A stretch of 64,000 nt of DNA from Phytophthora colocasiae (taxonomy: Eukaryota; Oomycota; Peronosporomycetes; Peronosporales; Peronosporaceae), in the NCBI GenBank assembly GCA_018806915.1, contig JAGKQI010000096.1:682001-746000 (forward strand), given 5' to 3'. Each line of letters begins with the position of its first letter. The first letter of the stretch is position 1. The notes under the pieces were generated by a model. The model did no database searches, was not told the DNA's origin, and saw nothing but the letters and a program-made list of their open reading frames with translations. Shown here one piece after another: positions 25,079 through 35,340 of the stretch. A program made the position numbers and the translations under genes.

Positions 25079-25704
25079 CACGTAGCGGAGGGAATTGCTG
25101 GAGTGGCGACAAAGAGAGCGAGACCGTGCCGGAGTAATCTGTCGGGCTGTGCGAAAACACTGGGATAAAATATGCTTCCTTGTAAGTGCGATCTGAACAG
25201 CAACATTGACGTGTCAACCTTGAAGCGGACCACAAGGAAGAGCAGTCACACCCTGTGACGAAGGCGCATGCATGATATCGCAGTGCTAGTACATGTATCC
25301 ATGTAGCACTGCTACTAGCACTGGCCTCGGTCTCATCAAAATGTTGTTAAGTTAGTGTACGGGGTCCGTTGATTTCATGTGGGCAAATATAATAGCATCG
25401 TGGGCTACGTGCTCTATCTAGATCATCTGCGATGTTGGGCATGCTGAGTCAGCAGCTGACCGACCGCAGCTGGCATATGGAGCAAAGTACTGCAGCTGGG
25501 TGCGCATTGCGACCTGTGCCAGGCATTCGACCAAAGAATTGTACCCACACTTTTCCCTGCTTTTAAAACCCCTGAAATCATTGTGACTTTCCATCGTCTT
25601 GACTTTTCAAGTGTAGAGTCCGTACCTCAAGTTGTCCTTATTTGTGTCCGTCTGTATTCGAATATCGCACTTTGCAAATACACGCTTTACCGCATCCAGC
25701 ACTC
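25079..25704. other. Intergenic sequence left of the hAT insertion
   Basis: No gene seen. Before the hAT insertion this was continuous with 35341, so it is the intergenic region between the HECT gene start and the C2-dysferlin gene start at 35373, and probably holds upstream promoter sequence of both. It has CAGCTG-type repeats near 25450-25500. Confidence 0.6.
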
Positions 25705-25716
25705 TTCATTCCGCAC
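25705..25716 (+). promoter_or_regulatory. Oomycete initiator-like core promoter motif, now detached from its gene
   Basis: TTCATTCCGCAC matches the described oomycete Inr core TCATTYYNCA. In the pre-insertion sequence (25716 joined to 35341) it would lie about 35 bp before the C2-dysferlin ATG, a typical oomycete distance. The hAT element duplicated only the second half of it (TTCCGCAC), leaving the complete motif 9.6 kb from the gene. Confidence 0.55.
25709..25716. repeat. 8-bp target-site duplication, left copy (hAT)
   Basis: TTCCGCAC directly precedes the left terminus. The identical octamer follows the right terminus at 35333-35340. Eight-bp duplications are diagnostic of hAT transposition. 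Confidence 0.9.
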
Positions 25717-25732
25717 TAGAGATGGGTTATTA
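25717..25732 (+). repeat. hAT left terminal inverted repeat
   Basis: TAGAGATGGGTTATTA pairs imperfectly with the right end (TAGGGATGGTTTTGG on the minus strand): about 11 of the first 13 positions match. The Crypton insertion lies only about 18 bp inside this end. Confidence 0.75.
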
Positions 25733-25735
25733 TTG

Positions 25736-28705
25736 TAGGATAAGCAATTATTTTCCAAACACAGGAAGACCCCTTTCCTAACCCTTTCGAATTCGAGACG
25801 GAACTCACCAATCAAATCTGGCCAAAGTTTGTTTTGACCAATCACAGGCCATCCATAAAAATTCCTAAGGTGTTCCCAATTATCTTGAGAAAATCTGCGC
25901 ATTACCCAATAATGGTACATACAAATATCAAGTCAAAATGTGCATTATTAGAATAACTACGACTCTCCCAAATTCACCCCACGCCCCCCGCCATTCAAAA
26001 AGATGCAGCGCAGTGCGAGAGGGCTCGATGTCCCGCAAGGAACGGCAGGGCAAGAAGCAGCAGCAATGAAATGCTTTGGAGAGTTTCTATCACTCGGAAA
26101 CATGGATGAGAACTCCATCGCTAGCATAGCGAAGTCTCTCTCGGGTTCTGATGCTCTACCTAGCCAAAACTTTTACTCATTGCTAACTGCCTTTTCCATT
26201 TTCCTGCAAACCAAACAAAGCTCTCGCGGTAGCCACCTCGCCAAGGCAACCGCTGTTGGCTATATGTCGCAGGTGGTCAACCTGCTACGAGAGCGGTATC
26301 CGCAGTTTATGTCAGACAGCAAGCGAATTGGAAAAATTCGGGATAAAATGGCTGCTGCTATTGAAGAGCGGAATTTACTAACCGGTGTGCGAACAGGAGA
26401 GGCCCCTGGCTGCACGCTAGGCGATTTGCGTCTGCTTGTACAAGAAACTAGTATTAGGGGGGTTGGAAATGGCTACAAGAGTCTACATGATGCTGCGGTA
26501 CTAATACTGATGTGGCACACCTTCGGTCGTGCCATTGATACATGCTTTGCTAGAAAGACTCAACTCTCTATGTCTGCGTCGGGAGAGCTGTTCATGCGTA
26601 TATCAAGAATCAAGACGTCGGTAGTGCAAGGCATTTCGATCTACAAAGCTGCAGTGCATTGGGAGCAGTGCATGCTACATGCACTTGGTATGCTTTTTGT
26701 TGGAGCTTCCGAGCCTTCAAGTTATGTGTTTCCATTGGTACCGCACGCGGCTGCGTCAAATTTGCCTGGAGAAAAGACGTACAGTCAAGACGAAGCGAGT
26801 CTGTATTGGGAGAGTCTTGAAGAAAAGCAGGACTCAAAGGAGCCCGCAGCCAAACGCATAAGAGGAAGACCAAGTGTAGCCAAGTACATCAACGACATCA
26901 TCGCGTTGATCACGGAGCGTCTCTCAAAATCCGCTGCCCCACTGCCTTCTAAACTCACACCCGGGCTAAGCAGTCACTCCTTGAGACGAGGTGCTGCTGC
27001 CTACGCGAATGCTTCGCCGAAACTCGCGATCCAGTGGATCTCGACAAGAGGGGCATGGCTGTTGGACTCGCTAACCAAGGCGTTCGCTTACGTCGGCACC
27101 ACCACACGAGAGGACCAAAGCGTTGGTAAGGTGCTCACTGGGTACCAGGATCCGCATCTACCTTGCATCACGCCGTCGATTGTGTCGTTGAAGGCGCAAC
27201 TGCCTGATCTCGAGTACGCTCGGCTGCTAGCACTGCGGGCTCAGCTGTTCAAGAACGTGTCTGGCTTCGCTGACGTAAACCTCAACGTTGATGGTGCTGT
27301 CTTGGATGCTGCAATGGCAGCGCTGCTCATACATCTCGAGGAAGTCGCAGCAGCAGTGGAGGAAGAGCAGAGCGTGTCTGGCTTCACGTCGCACTACCTA
27401 TACCGTTTTCATGAAGCTCTAGATGTCACCAACTCAACGCTGGGTGCTCGATTGACACTAGAGTCTTGTATCCAATGGGGTCGTCAATTGCGGGTGCTGT
27501 GGGAGACAGAGAATCACGCCCAGCTTGGAAATCGTAGTGGCGGTGACACAGCGGCTCTTGGTGCGGCGATAACTCAAATGCTGGTATCCATCGGGACGAT
27601 GCAGCAAACGCTGCATAAGCTTGTTGCTATGCATGAAACGCAGACAAGTAACGCACCACAGCCGTCACCATGCACTTGCGGTTCTTCTAATGTTAGCACC
27701 CCACGTCGTTGTGGAAGCTCACACGTTAGCTGGTTGCTTCTTCAACTGGTACACGATGGAGCTGTGGCATACTGCGACGCAGAAGAAACAACAATTTGTG
27801 CGCGCCGATCTGAAGGCATGCATTAACATAATGATAATCGCCGGAGGTCGCGACGTGAACATACCTGCATCGCCTGTAGAACGCAACGGCGTATCTTACC
27901 GAATGTGGAAGCAGACCCTCTGGACGCTGGCAGAAGACTTGGACCAGAAAACCAATGCGAAGCTGAGCCAAATCGATGGGAAAAACACGTCGAAGACAGC
28001 CGGATCTTTGCGAAAACGCTGGAGGAAGCTGAGACTTGAGCATCGACCGGAGTTTAATGCGCTGTGCTCCGCGTACATCACTCGTAGAGCAAGCAACGGT
28101 ATCATCGACCTGTGCACACCTGACACGCATATATGGAAGCAGAAAGACTTGGAATTGTAGGCTCAGGTCATGCATTCACTTTAACGTTGTAATGGTACGC
28201 TTACATATCTAAATGACAGCAAACACAGCATACATACAACAGCCTCGCGGTGAGCGTCCACAAACAAGGTCAATAAATAGTCTACCACACAGCACAACCA
28301 CTCACGCACCCTATATCAGCAAAAACCCCAGTCAAAAGCATCTAGGGACGCTGCCAGCACGCAAAACGGGCAGCATTCCGCCAGCCCTGCCGGGTTTTAG
28401 AAGTTGCGAGCGCTAACTCCCACAGGAGGGGCAGCGTGACTTGCTTTATGTGATGACACGTCCGCTGGGGTCTGCAGGCCAATGCTGTGGTCCATTGGAG
28501 CTCTTCGTGTCGCTCTCCCTCTCTGCTAAAGCGCTGATATCGGAGGAGGGGAGAATGAACCGCTGTGGCGGATCGAGGAAAAAACCTCGCAAGGTTTTTG
28601 CATTTTGGAGCCGATAATATCAGCATAGTTATTTCAAGTGTATTGGGAATGCCACGCCGATTGGCTGATGTCATTTGGGACCGAGGTTGGGAACTCGTCG
28701 ATTAG
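25736..28705 (+). mobile_element. Crypton-like tyrosine-recombinase element, copy A
   Basis: First unit of a direct tandem duplication of 2970 bp. It begins TAGGATAAGCAATTATT and ends ...GAACTCGTCGATTAG; the dinucleotide TG precedes it (25734-25735) and follows it (28706-28707). There are no terminal inverted repeats, as expected for tyrosine-recombinase elements that move as circles. It encodes a YR protein on the plus strand. Both copies also share about 175 bp left of the recombinase start with an open minus-strand frame of about 60 codons (QDNWEHLRNFYGWPVIGQNK), coding status unknown. Confidence 0.75.
26003..28160 (+). pseudogene. Crypton-like tyrosine recombinase, copy A (C-terminal frameshift)
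   Basis: An open frame of 607 codons (26003-27826), the last about 40 of them out of register. The N-terminal part is a helical core-binding-like region. The catalytic signature of tyrosine recombinases is present: R176 in HTFGRAIDTC, H325-x-x-R328 in SSHSLRRGAAAY, a tryptophan box (GAWLLDSLTK) and candidate nucleophile Y363 in KAFAYVGTT. An AT-hook-like RGRP lies at about 287-290. Compared with copy B, 20 bp are missing at about 27702, which shifts the frame and cuts off a conserved C-terminal domain of about 145 residues; the remnant of that domain is readable in another frame up to the stop at 28160. The recombinase core is intact, so partial activity cannot be excluded. Confidence 0.75.
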
Positions 28706-28707
28706 TG

Positions 28708-31692
28708 TAGGATAAGCAATTATTTTCCAAACACAGGAAGACCCCTTTCCTAACCCTTTCGAATTCGAGACGGAACTCACCAATCAAATCTGGCCAAAGT
28801 TTGTTTTGACCAATCACAGGCCATCCATAAAAATTCCTAAGGTGTTCCCAATTATCTTGGGAAAATCTGCGCATTACCCAATAATGGTACATACAAATAT
28901 CAAGTCAAAATGTGCATTATTAGAATAACTACGACTCTCCCAAATTCACCCCACGCCCCCCGCCATTCAAAAAGATGCAGCGCAGTGCGAGAGGGCTCGA
29001 TGTCCCGCAAGGAACGGCAGGGCAAGAAGCAGCAGCAATGAAATGCTTTGGAGAGTTTCTATCACTCGGAAACATGGATGAGAACTCCATCGCTAGCATA
29101 GCGAAGTCTCTCTCGGGTTCTGATGCTCTACCTAGCCAAAACTTTTACTCATTGCTAACTGCCTTTTCCATTTTCCTGCAAACCAAACAAAGCTCTCGCG
29201 GTAGCCACCTCGCCAAGGCAACCGCTGTTGGCTATATGTCGCAGGTGGTCAACCTGCTACGAGAGCGGTATCCGCAGTTTATGTCAGACAGCAAGCGAAT
29301 TGGAAAAATTCGGGATAAAATGGCTGCTGCTATTGAAGAGCGGAATTTACTAACCGGTGTGCGAACAGGAGAGGCCCCTGGCTGCACGCTAGGCGATTTG
29401 CGTCTGCTTGTACAAGAAACTAGTATTAGGGGGGTTGGAAATGGCTACAAGAGTCTACATGATGCTGCGGTACTAATACTGATGTGGCACACCTTCGGTC
29501 GTGCCATTGATACATGCTTTGCTAGAAAGACTCAACTCTCTATGTCTGCGTCGGGAGAGCTGTTCATGCGTATATCAAGAATCAAGACGTCGGTAGTGCA
29601 AGGCATTTCGATCTACAAAGCTGCAGTGCATTGGGAGCAGTGCATGCTACATGCACTTGGTATGCTTTTTGTTGGAGCCTGAGCCTTCAAGTTATGTGTT
29701 TCCATTGGTACCGCACGCGGCTGCGTCAAATTTGCCTGGAGAAAAGACGTACAGTCAAGACGAAGCGATTCTGTATTGGGAGAGTCTTGAAGAAAAGCAG
29801 GACTCAAAGGAGCCCGCAGCCAAACGCATAAGAGGAAGACCAAGTGTAGCCAAGTACATCAACGACATCATCGCGTTGATCACGGAGCGTCTCTCAAAAT
29901 CCGCTGCCCCACTGCCTTCTAAACTCACACCCGGGCTAAGCAGTCACTCCTTGAGACGAGGTGCTGCTGCCTACGCGAATGCTTCGCCGAAACTCGCGAT
30001 CCAGTGGATCTCGACAAGAGGGGCATGGCTGTTGGACTCGCTAACCAAGGCGTTCGCTTACGTCGGCACCACCACACGAGAGGACCAAAGCGTTGGTAAG
30101 GTGCTCACTGGGTACCAGGATCCGCATCTACCTTGCATCACGCCGTCGATTGTGTCGTTGAAGGCGCAACTGCCTGATCTCGAGTACGCTCGGCTGCTAG
30201 CACTGCGGGCTCAGCTGTTCAAGAACGTGTCTGGCTTCGCTGACGTAAACCTCAACGTTGATGGTGCTGTCTTGGATGCTGCAATGGCAGCGCTGCTCAT
30301 ACATCTCGAGGAAGTCGCAGCAGCAGTGGAGGAAGAGCAGAGCGTGTCTGGCTTCACGTCGCACTACCTATACCGTTTTCATGAAGCTCTAGATGTCACC
30401 AACTCAACGCTGGGTGCTCGATTGACACTAGAGTCTTGTATCCAATGGGGTCGTCAATTGCGGGTGCTGGGGAGACAGAGAATCACGCCCAGCTTGGAAA
30501 TCGTAGTGGCGGTGACACAGCGGCTCTTGGTGCGGCGATAACTCAAATGCTGGTATCCATCGGGACGATGCAGCAAACGCTGCATAAGCTTGTTGCTATG
30601 CATGAAACGCAGACAAGTAACGCACCACAGCCGTCACCATGCACTTGCGGTTCTTCTAATGTTAGCACCCCAGTTGCCCCAGGGCAGAATGACGTCGTTG
30701 TGGAAGCTCACACGTTAGCTGGTTGCTTCTTCAACTGGTACACGATGGAGCTGTGGCATACTGCGACGCAGAAGAAACAACAATTTGTGCGCGCCGATCT
30801 GAAGGCATGCATTAACATAATGATAATCGCCGGAGGTCGCGACGTGAACATACCTGCATCGCCTGTAGAACGCAACGGCGTATCTTACCGAATGTGGAAG
30901 CAGACCCTCTGGACGCTGGCAGAAGACTTGGACCAGAAAACCAATGCGAAGCTGAGCCAAATCGATGGGAAAAACACGTCGAAGACAGCCGGATCTTTGC
31001 GAAAACGCTGGAGGAAGCTGAGACTTGAGCATCGACCGGAGTTTAATGCGCTGTGCTCCGCGTACATCACTCGTAGAGCAAGCAACGGTATCATCGACCT
31101 GTGCACACCTGACACGCATATATGGAAGCAGAAAGACTTGGAATTGTAGGCTCAGGTCATGCATTCACTTTAACGTTGTAATGGTACGCTTACATATCTA
31201 AATGACAGCAAACACAGCATACATACAACAGCCTCGCGGTGAGCGTCCACAAACAAGGTCAATAAATAGTCTACCACACAGCACAACCACTCACGCACCT
31301 ATATCAGCAAAAACCCCAGTCAAAAGCATCTAGGACGCTGCCAGCACGCAAAACGGGCAGCATTCCGCCAGCCCTGCCGGGTTTTAGAAGTTGCGAGCGC
31401 TAACTCCCACAGGAGGGGCAGCGTGACTTGCTTTATGTGATGACACGTCCGCTGGGGTCTGCAGGCCAATGCTGTGGTCCATTGGAGCTCTTCGTGTCGC
31501 TCTCCCTCTCTGCTAAAGCGCTGATATCGGAGGAGGGGAGAATGAACCGCTGTGGCGGATCGAGGAAAAAACCTCGCAAGGTTTTTGCATTTTGGAGCCG
31601 ATAATATCAGCATAGTTATTTCAAGTGTATTGGGAATGCCACGCCGATTGGCTGATGTCATTTGGGACCGAGGTTGGGAACTCGTCGATTAG
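28708..31692 (+). mobile_element. Crypton-like tyrosine-recombinase element, copy B
   Basis: Second tandem unit, 2985 bp, nearly identical to copy A (a few substitutions and small indels by eye). Left boundary TG at 28706-28707, right boundary TG at 31693-31694, after which hAT sequence resumes (GACGAATAAAAAAC). Removing both units and one TG restores a continuous hAT left end. Confidence 0.75.
28975..31149 (+). pseudogene. Crypton-like tyrosine recombinase, copy B (two central frameshifts)
   Basis: Same protein as copy A, split into three frames: 28975 to about 29680, about 29660-30469, and about 30470-31149. Relative to copy A it lacks 2 bp at about 29680, between the first catalytic Arg and the HxxR box, and 1 bp at about 30469. 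The frame is therefore wrong only between these two points, which contain the HxxR and Tyr boxes. The C-terminal domain lost in copy A is complete here, from DVVVEAHTLAGCFFNWYTMELW to WKQKDLEL. Its Trp-rich helical look could be a DNA-binding domain; I cannot name it. As read, this copy cannot produce an intact catalytic core. Confidence 0.75.
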
Positions 31693-31801
31693 TGGACGAA
31701 TAAAAAACTTTTAAATGCTGCAAAACGTTTTAAACACTTTTGAACTATCCAAAAGTCCGAAAAGTCTGAAAGCCTGAACGAAAGATCCTTTGCAGTTTGC
31801 C

Positions 31802-32065
31802 ATGGATGAGCTACTGTATACGGGGCCTCCTCCGGCACCGCGACACCAGGGGGAGCTGCAGAGAACCCGGCGATACCAGAAAACCTATCACTTAGATCCG
31901 GAGAAGGTGCCACGTATACTTCAGGCGCTGACATGGGCACGTTACGTTCGCCACTGGACTCAGCGTTACGAAGAACCCTTCGATACAGCCCGTACCGAAG
32001 GGAATCTTCGCAAGGAAGTCCGTCAAGTGAAATGCTACCTTGCCTTCCGACCTCGCGTAGAGTAA
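31802..32065 (+). CDS. Small frame (87 codons) upstream of the hAT transposase
   Basis: ATG at 31802 opens MDELLYTGPPPAPRHQGE and runs to a TAA whose last A is the A of the ATG that opens the transposase frame (TAATG at 32063-32067). The sequence is basic and not obviously low-complexity (QALTWARYVRHWTQRYEEPF). It could be a short accessory protein or a leader frame translated before reinitiation. I do not recognise it, and chance cannot be ruled out. Confidence 0.35.
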   Translation: MDELLYTGPPPAPRHQGELQRTRRYQKTYHLDPEKVPRILQALTWARYVRHWTQRYEEPFDTARTEGNLRKEVRQVKCYLAFRPRVE

Positions 32066-34335
32066 TGTTTTCTCCTCCTGCTAGACCCCCGTCAGCTGAG
32101 CCCACACCTTCGCCGAATTCGGCAACCCCGCGCTCAACGCGCATGTTCAATCCTTCATGTTCTCCTCGTACTCCCCGCACTCCAGCACGTTCTCCTCGTA
32201 CACCCCGCACCCCAGCACGTTCTCCTCGATCTTCCACCTGATCATCACGCACTCCAGGTTTGTCGCGACGGCCTCGAGCATCACCATTGAGGACTGGGCG
32301 TCCCCGGGATACAATTTGGCAACACTACACCATTGAACGCGAGAATGGTAAGAAACACGGCCGATGTAATTTTTGTGGTCTTCTCAAGAAGAACGGTAAG
32401 CCACGCAGAAACTTGCGGGACCATTTGGTCAGGCAGTGCTCCCGCGTTCCGAGAGCCGTTCAAGAATCTCTACAAGCTACGCCTGCTCCTACCCAAACAT
32501 TGATTCCTGAAGCTACGGTGAATGCTGCTACAAATGAGCTTGATCAAGACGCGTTTGATATCGCGTTGGCACGCGTGTTTTTCGTTTGCGCGTTGCCATT
32601 TATACTGATTGAAGCCCAAGTGTTTCGAGAATTCATTGCTATGATTGCACCTTCGATGAAGATACCGTCACGACAAAAACTAAGCATGGTGCTTCTAAAA
32701 CGAGTGCGGAATGAACTGCGCTCAAAGGTAATCAATCTGATCAACGCTCAGACCTATGTTTCTATTGTCACGGATGGATGGACGGATACCAACGGCTCCA
32801 GTATCATAAACTTCATGGTTGTAGCTCCCGGAATGCCTTCGCTATTCTGGTCGTCGTGGTCTACCCGGTCGAAACAGCACACAGCTAAGTATCTAGCTGG
32901 TGAAATTGACAACGTTATTGCAGACATCGAGAATGAAACAACAGCCCAGGTTGTTAGTGTCGTCACGGACAACGCCAAAAATATGAGAAGTGTGACGGGG
33001 CAAGTTCAGACTAGACGTCCAAACGTGGTCAGTGGTGGATGTGCAGCTCACGTTTTGAACCTTCTTATGCAAGATGTCGCCCGTTTTGCCGTCGTTAAAG
33101 CCGTCATGTCAAGAGCCGTGGCTGTCACCCGCTTTGTGAGAGACCACCTAGCACTACTGGATGAGTTTAAGCGTTTGCAGCAAGGCGTCCGGGATGCAGG
33201 TTGGAGGGCCAGGAATCTCGTTTTACCGGTACCAACTCGCTGGTACTCTGTCCATGCTTGCATGCGAAATGTTCTAAACAGTCGTGAGATCCTAGAAACG
33301 CTCTTTTTGAGCGCGGAGTACGAAGAATTCAGGGACCGCTATCGTGGAACCCTGTCAAACCGGAGGAAACTCCGCTATGTGATCGCTTTGGTGCGTGATG
33401 ATGGTTTCTGGAGCTGTTTAAGAACTATTGAGCGGCTGTTTGATCCTGTTATTGAGGCGTTGCGCGCACTTGAAGCGGATAATGGATTCCTTTCAGGTGT
33501 TTACAAGTGGTTCCGTTGGCTACGCTTTCATACGGCGTATGGTGTCACGTCACCAGAAGAAGAAGAACCAGAGGTAGAGTTGTCTGATCCAGAGGATAGC
33601 GATGCAGAACGAGAGGATCGGGGCGAAGCAGAAACTGGAATTGGTGTTTTGAGTGATGCAGCACAGATTCTATCATCAATTAGATCTAGTGATCTTGTGA
33701 ACCAACCAGCTCCAGCAACAAGTGTACAAGACGATGATGTGTACGAGCCTGTTGCAGCGGTTCGGCTTGGTCATCTCCAAAGTTTTTTTCGGGAGAAGAT
33801 ACTGAAGCGGTGGAAATACGTCCACACAAACGCAATGGCAGTCGCCTTCATGCTTGATCCAGCTACAAATCTCGACGATTTTGTTGGTTTTGACAACGAC
33901 GGCGTGGACGACCAAATAAGCCAGCTCGCAGTCCGTTGTGGTGTGATAACATTTTCCAATGAAACTTCGTTAACTGCGGAGGTTCTCAAATTCAAACGTA
34001 TGAAGCGGATGGGCGGTGAAGATCTACGGCGAAGATATTCAGAGACGACCCCGCGTGATTACTGGGGAGCAAAGGACGAGAAGAGTTTCCCTCTCCTCAA
34101 GAGGGTAGCTGATATTGTATTTGCCATTCCAACATCGTCAGCTGCAAGCGAGAGAGCTTGGAGTATATTTGATCACATTCACTCAAAGCGCAGGAACAGG
34201 CTGTCTGTGGAAAAAGTTGAAATGCTGGCATATATCTACATCAACTACGGCACAATTAAGAGCGATGGTATCGATCTTGCACGTCACCAGTCGTGTCCTG
34301 AGAGCGTGGATGCGGATCCCGAAACTGAGAAATAA
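32065..34335 (+). pseudogene. hAT transposase, interrupted by one stop codon
   Basis: From ATG 32065 the frame reads a Pro/Ser-rich N-terminus, meets TGA at 32239-32241 (codon 59), and then stays open for about 700 codons to 34335. After the stop come a BED zinc finger (RCNFCGLLKK...DHLVRQC), and the hAT catalytic segments: first Asp in VTDGWTDTNGSS, second in SVVTDNAKNM, and the conserved GGCAAHVLNLL. An acidic insertion follows, then the C-terminal hAT dimerisation domain SSAASERAWSIFDHIHSKRR with the catalytic Glu in SER. No ATG lies between the stop and the BED finger; the next in-frame ATG is beyond it, so a full BED-containing protein needs the N-terminal exon or readthrough. An unseen intron across the stop is an alternative. 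Confidence 0.8.
32161..32229 (+). repeat. 30-bp tandem repeat in the transposase N-terminus
   Basis: Two full units (32161-32190 and 32191-32220) and a partial third, coding SPRTPRTPAR in the transposase frame. The unit begins TCTCCTCGTACNCCCCGCAC. The repeat keeps the frame. Confidence 0.8.
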
Positions 34336-34504
34336 ACAGCAATGTAATTTGTGTTATTGTCTAGATTGGGTCCTTAGCATTGTGCACAGGAAATTGTTTG
34401 TCTTTACATCGTATAAGCTCACTTCGCAAGATACTTGTAGTGCGGGTACGTGTATTTGTCGTGCGACAGTCTGAGTAGCAGGAAGTGGAACAGGTTCGGC
34501 TACA

Positions 34505-35160
34505 ATGTTAGCCTGCGAGAGGCGACCCTTGTCGATCTTGTTCTCCTTACACGTTGACTTCTCCACAGCTGACACGTTCAGGATGCCATTCGCGTGGATG
34601 TCGAACGCCACGTCGATCTGCGGTACGCCGCGAGGCATGGACGGAATGCCGTCCAGGTTGAACTTGCCCAGCAGGTTGTTGTCGCGCGTCATGGAGCGCT
34701 CGCCCTCGAACACCTCATGACGCCGCCGGCCGTCTCCAGACCCAGAGAAACCGGCGTCATGTCCAGCAGAGGCAGATCCTGCAGCTTTTACGACGAGTCG
34801 TTCCCACTCAGGGTGTTCGTCTTCACGGTCACGCCGTACGCCACAGTCTCGTCAGGGCTGATCGACTTGTTGGTCTCCTTGCCGTTGAAGAAGTTTGACA
34901 GCAGCTGCTGCAGTATGCGTCGAGTCGCCCACCAGCATCATCTTGTACACCTGGATCTTCGACAGCTTAGCGTTGCGCAAAACCTTCTCCACGGGCTCCA
35001 TCTTCTTGTAGAAGTAGCTGTCGCGCGTGTCCTCGAAACGAGCGCGAGTGGTGGTCGAGTTGAATTAGACACAGTCGAACAGAGAGGCGATCTCGATGTA
35101 AACCTGAGCCGACGCCGGCAACGTACGCTCGGCACTCTCATAGGCGCCCGAAGACGTCAC
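34505..35160 (-). pseudogene. HSP70 fragment inside the hAT element
   Basis: On the minus strand, in broken frames, are unmistakable cytosolic HSP70 blocks: [54 protein letters not shown]-like and LETAGGVM. These are followed by [44 protein letters not shown] and KGRLSQ. This corresponds to the end of the ATPase domain and start of the substrate-binding domain, roughly residues 290-510. There are in-frame stops, frameshifts and a deletion of about 35 codons between LETAGGVM and EGERSM. It is not functional. It lies between the transposase stop and the right hAT end, so it moved with the transposon or was inserted into it. Confidence 0.85.
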
Positions 35161-35319
35161 CGTTCCACCGCCATGCTGGCGTCTCCTTTGAATGTTGGCT
35201 TGAACGAAACTTTCCTGCACCTGAGAATATTTTCGTTTCGTTAGTTTTGAAGCCTTTTGAATTTTGAACGGAATATTGGACGTTTTCTGGGATAGTTTTA
35301 GACAGTTTAGAAGTCATCC

Positions 35320-35332
35320 AAAACCATCCCTA
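35320..35332 (-). repeat. hAT right terminal inverted repeat
   Basis: AAAACCATCCCTA, whose complement TAGGGATGGTTTT matches the left end. It is followed directly by the duplicated TTCCGCAC at 35333-35340. Confidence 0.75.
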
Positions 35333-35340
35333 TTCCGCAC
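35333..35340. repeat. 8-bp target-site duplication, right copy (hAT)
   Basis: TTCCGCAC, identical to 25709-25716. It lies 33 bp before the ATG of the C2-dysferlin gene. Confidence 0.9.

Larger units (their letters stand above)
25717..35332 (+). mobile_element. Composite hAT transposon carrying two nested Crypton-like elements and an HSP70 fragment
   Basis: The ends are imperfect terminal inverted repeats, TAGAGATGGGTT at 25717 and the complement of AACCATCCCTA ending at 35332, bounded by the 8-bp duplication TTCCGCAC. Inside, in order: 17 bp of the hAT end, two tandem Crypton-like units (25736-31692), the rest of the hAT 5' region, a small frame, the hAT transposase with one stop, an HSP70-derived fragment on the opposite strand, and the right subterminal region rich in TTTTGAA-type repeats. 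Without the Cryptons the hAT element would be about 3.7 kb, a normal size for the superfamily. Confidence 0.85.

Noticed and set aside
27621..28160. Separate gene of 179 codons after the copy A recombinase
   Set aside because: Comparison with copy B shows it is the C-terminal domain of the same protein, displaced by a 20-bp deletion.
28342..28674. Minus-strand frame of about 110 codons near the right end of each Crypton-like unit
   Set aside because: Present in both copies simply because the units are near-identical; low-information composition, and the small indels between the copies here do not respect the frame.
25736..31692. Assembly artefact as the cause of the tandem duplication
   Set aside because: The two units differ by several substitutions and by three distinct frame-changing indels, so they are not one sequence assembled twice; long reads would still be the final test.
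31689..32252. Minus-strand frame of 187 codons in the hAT 5' region
   Set aside because: It is the complement of the 30-bp repeat and the Pro/Ser-rich transposase N-terminus; its Gly/Val/Arg/Glu repeats are a by-product.
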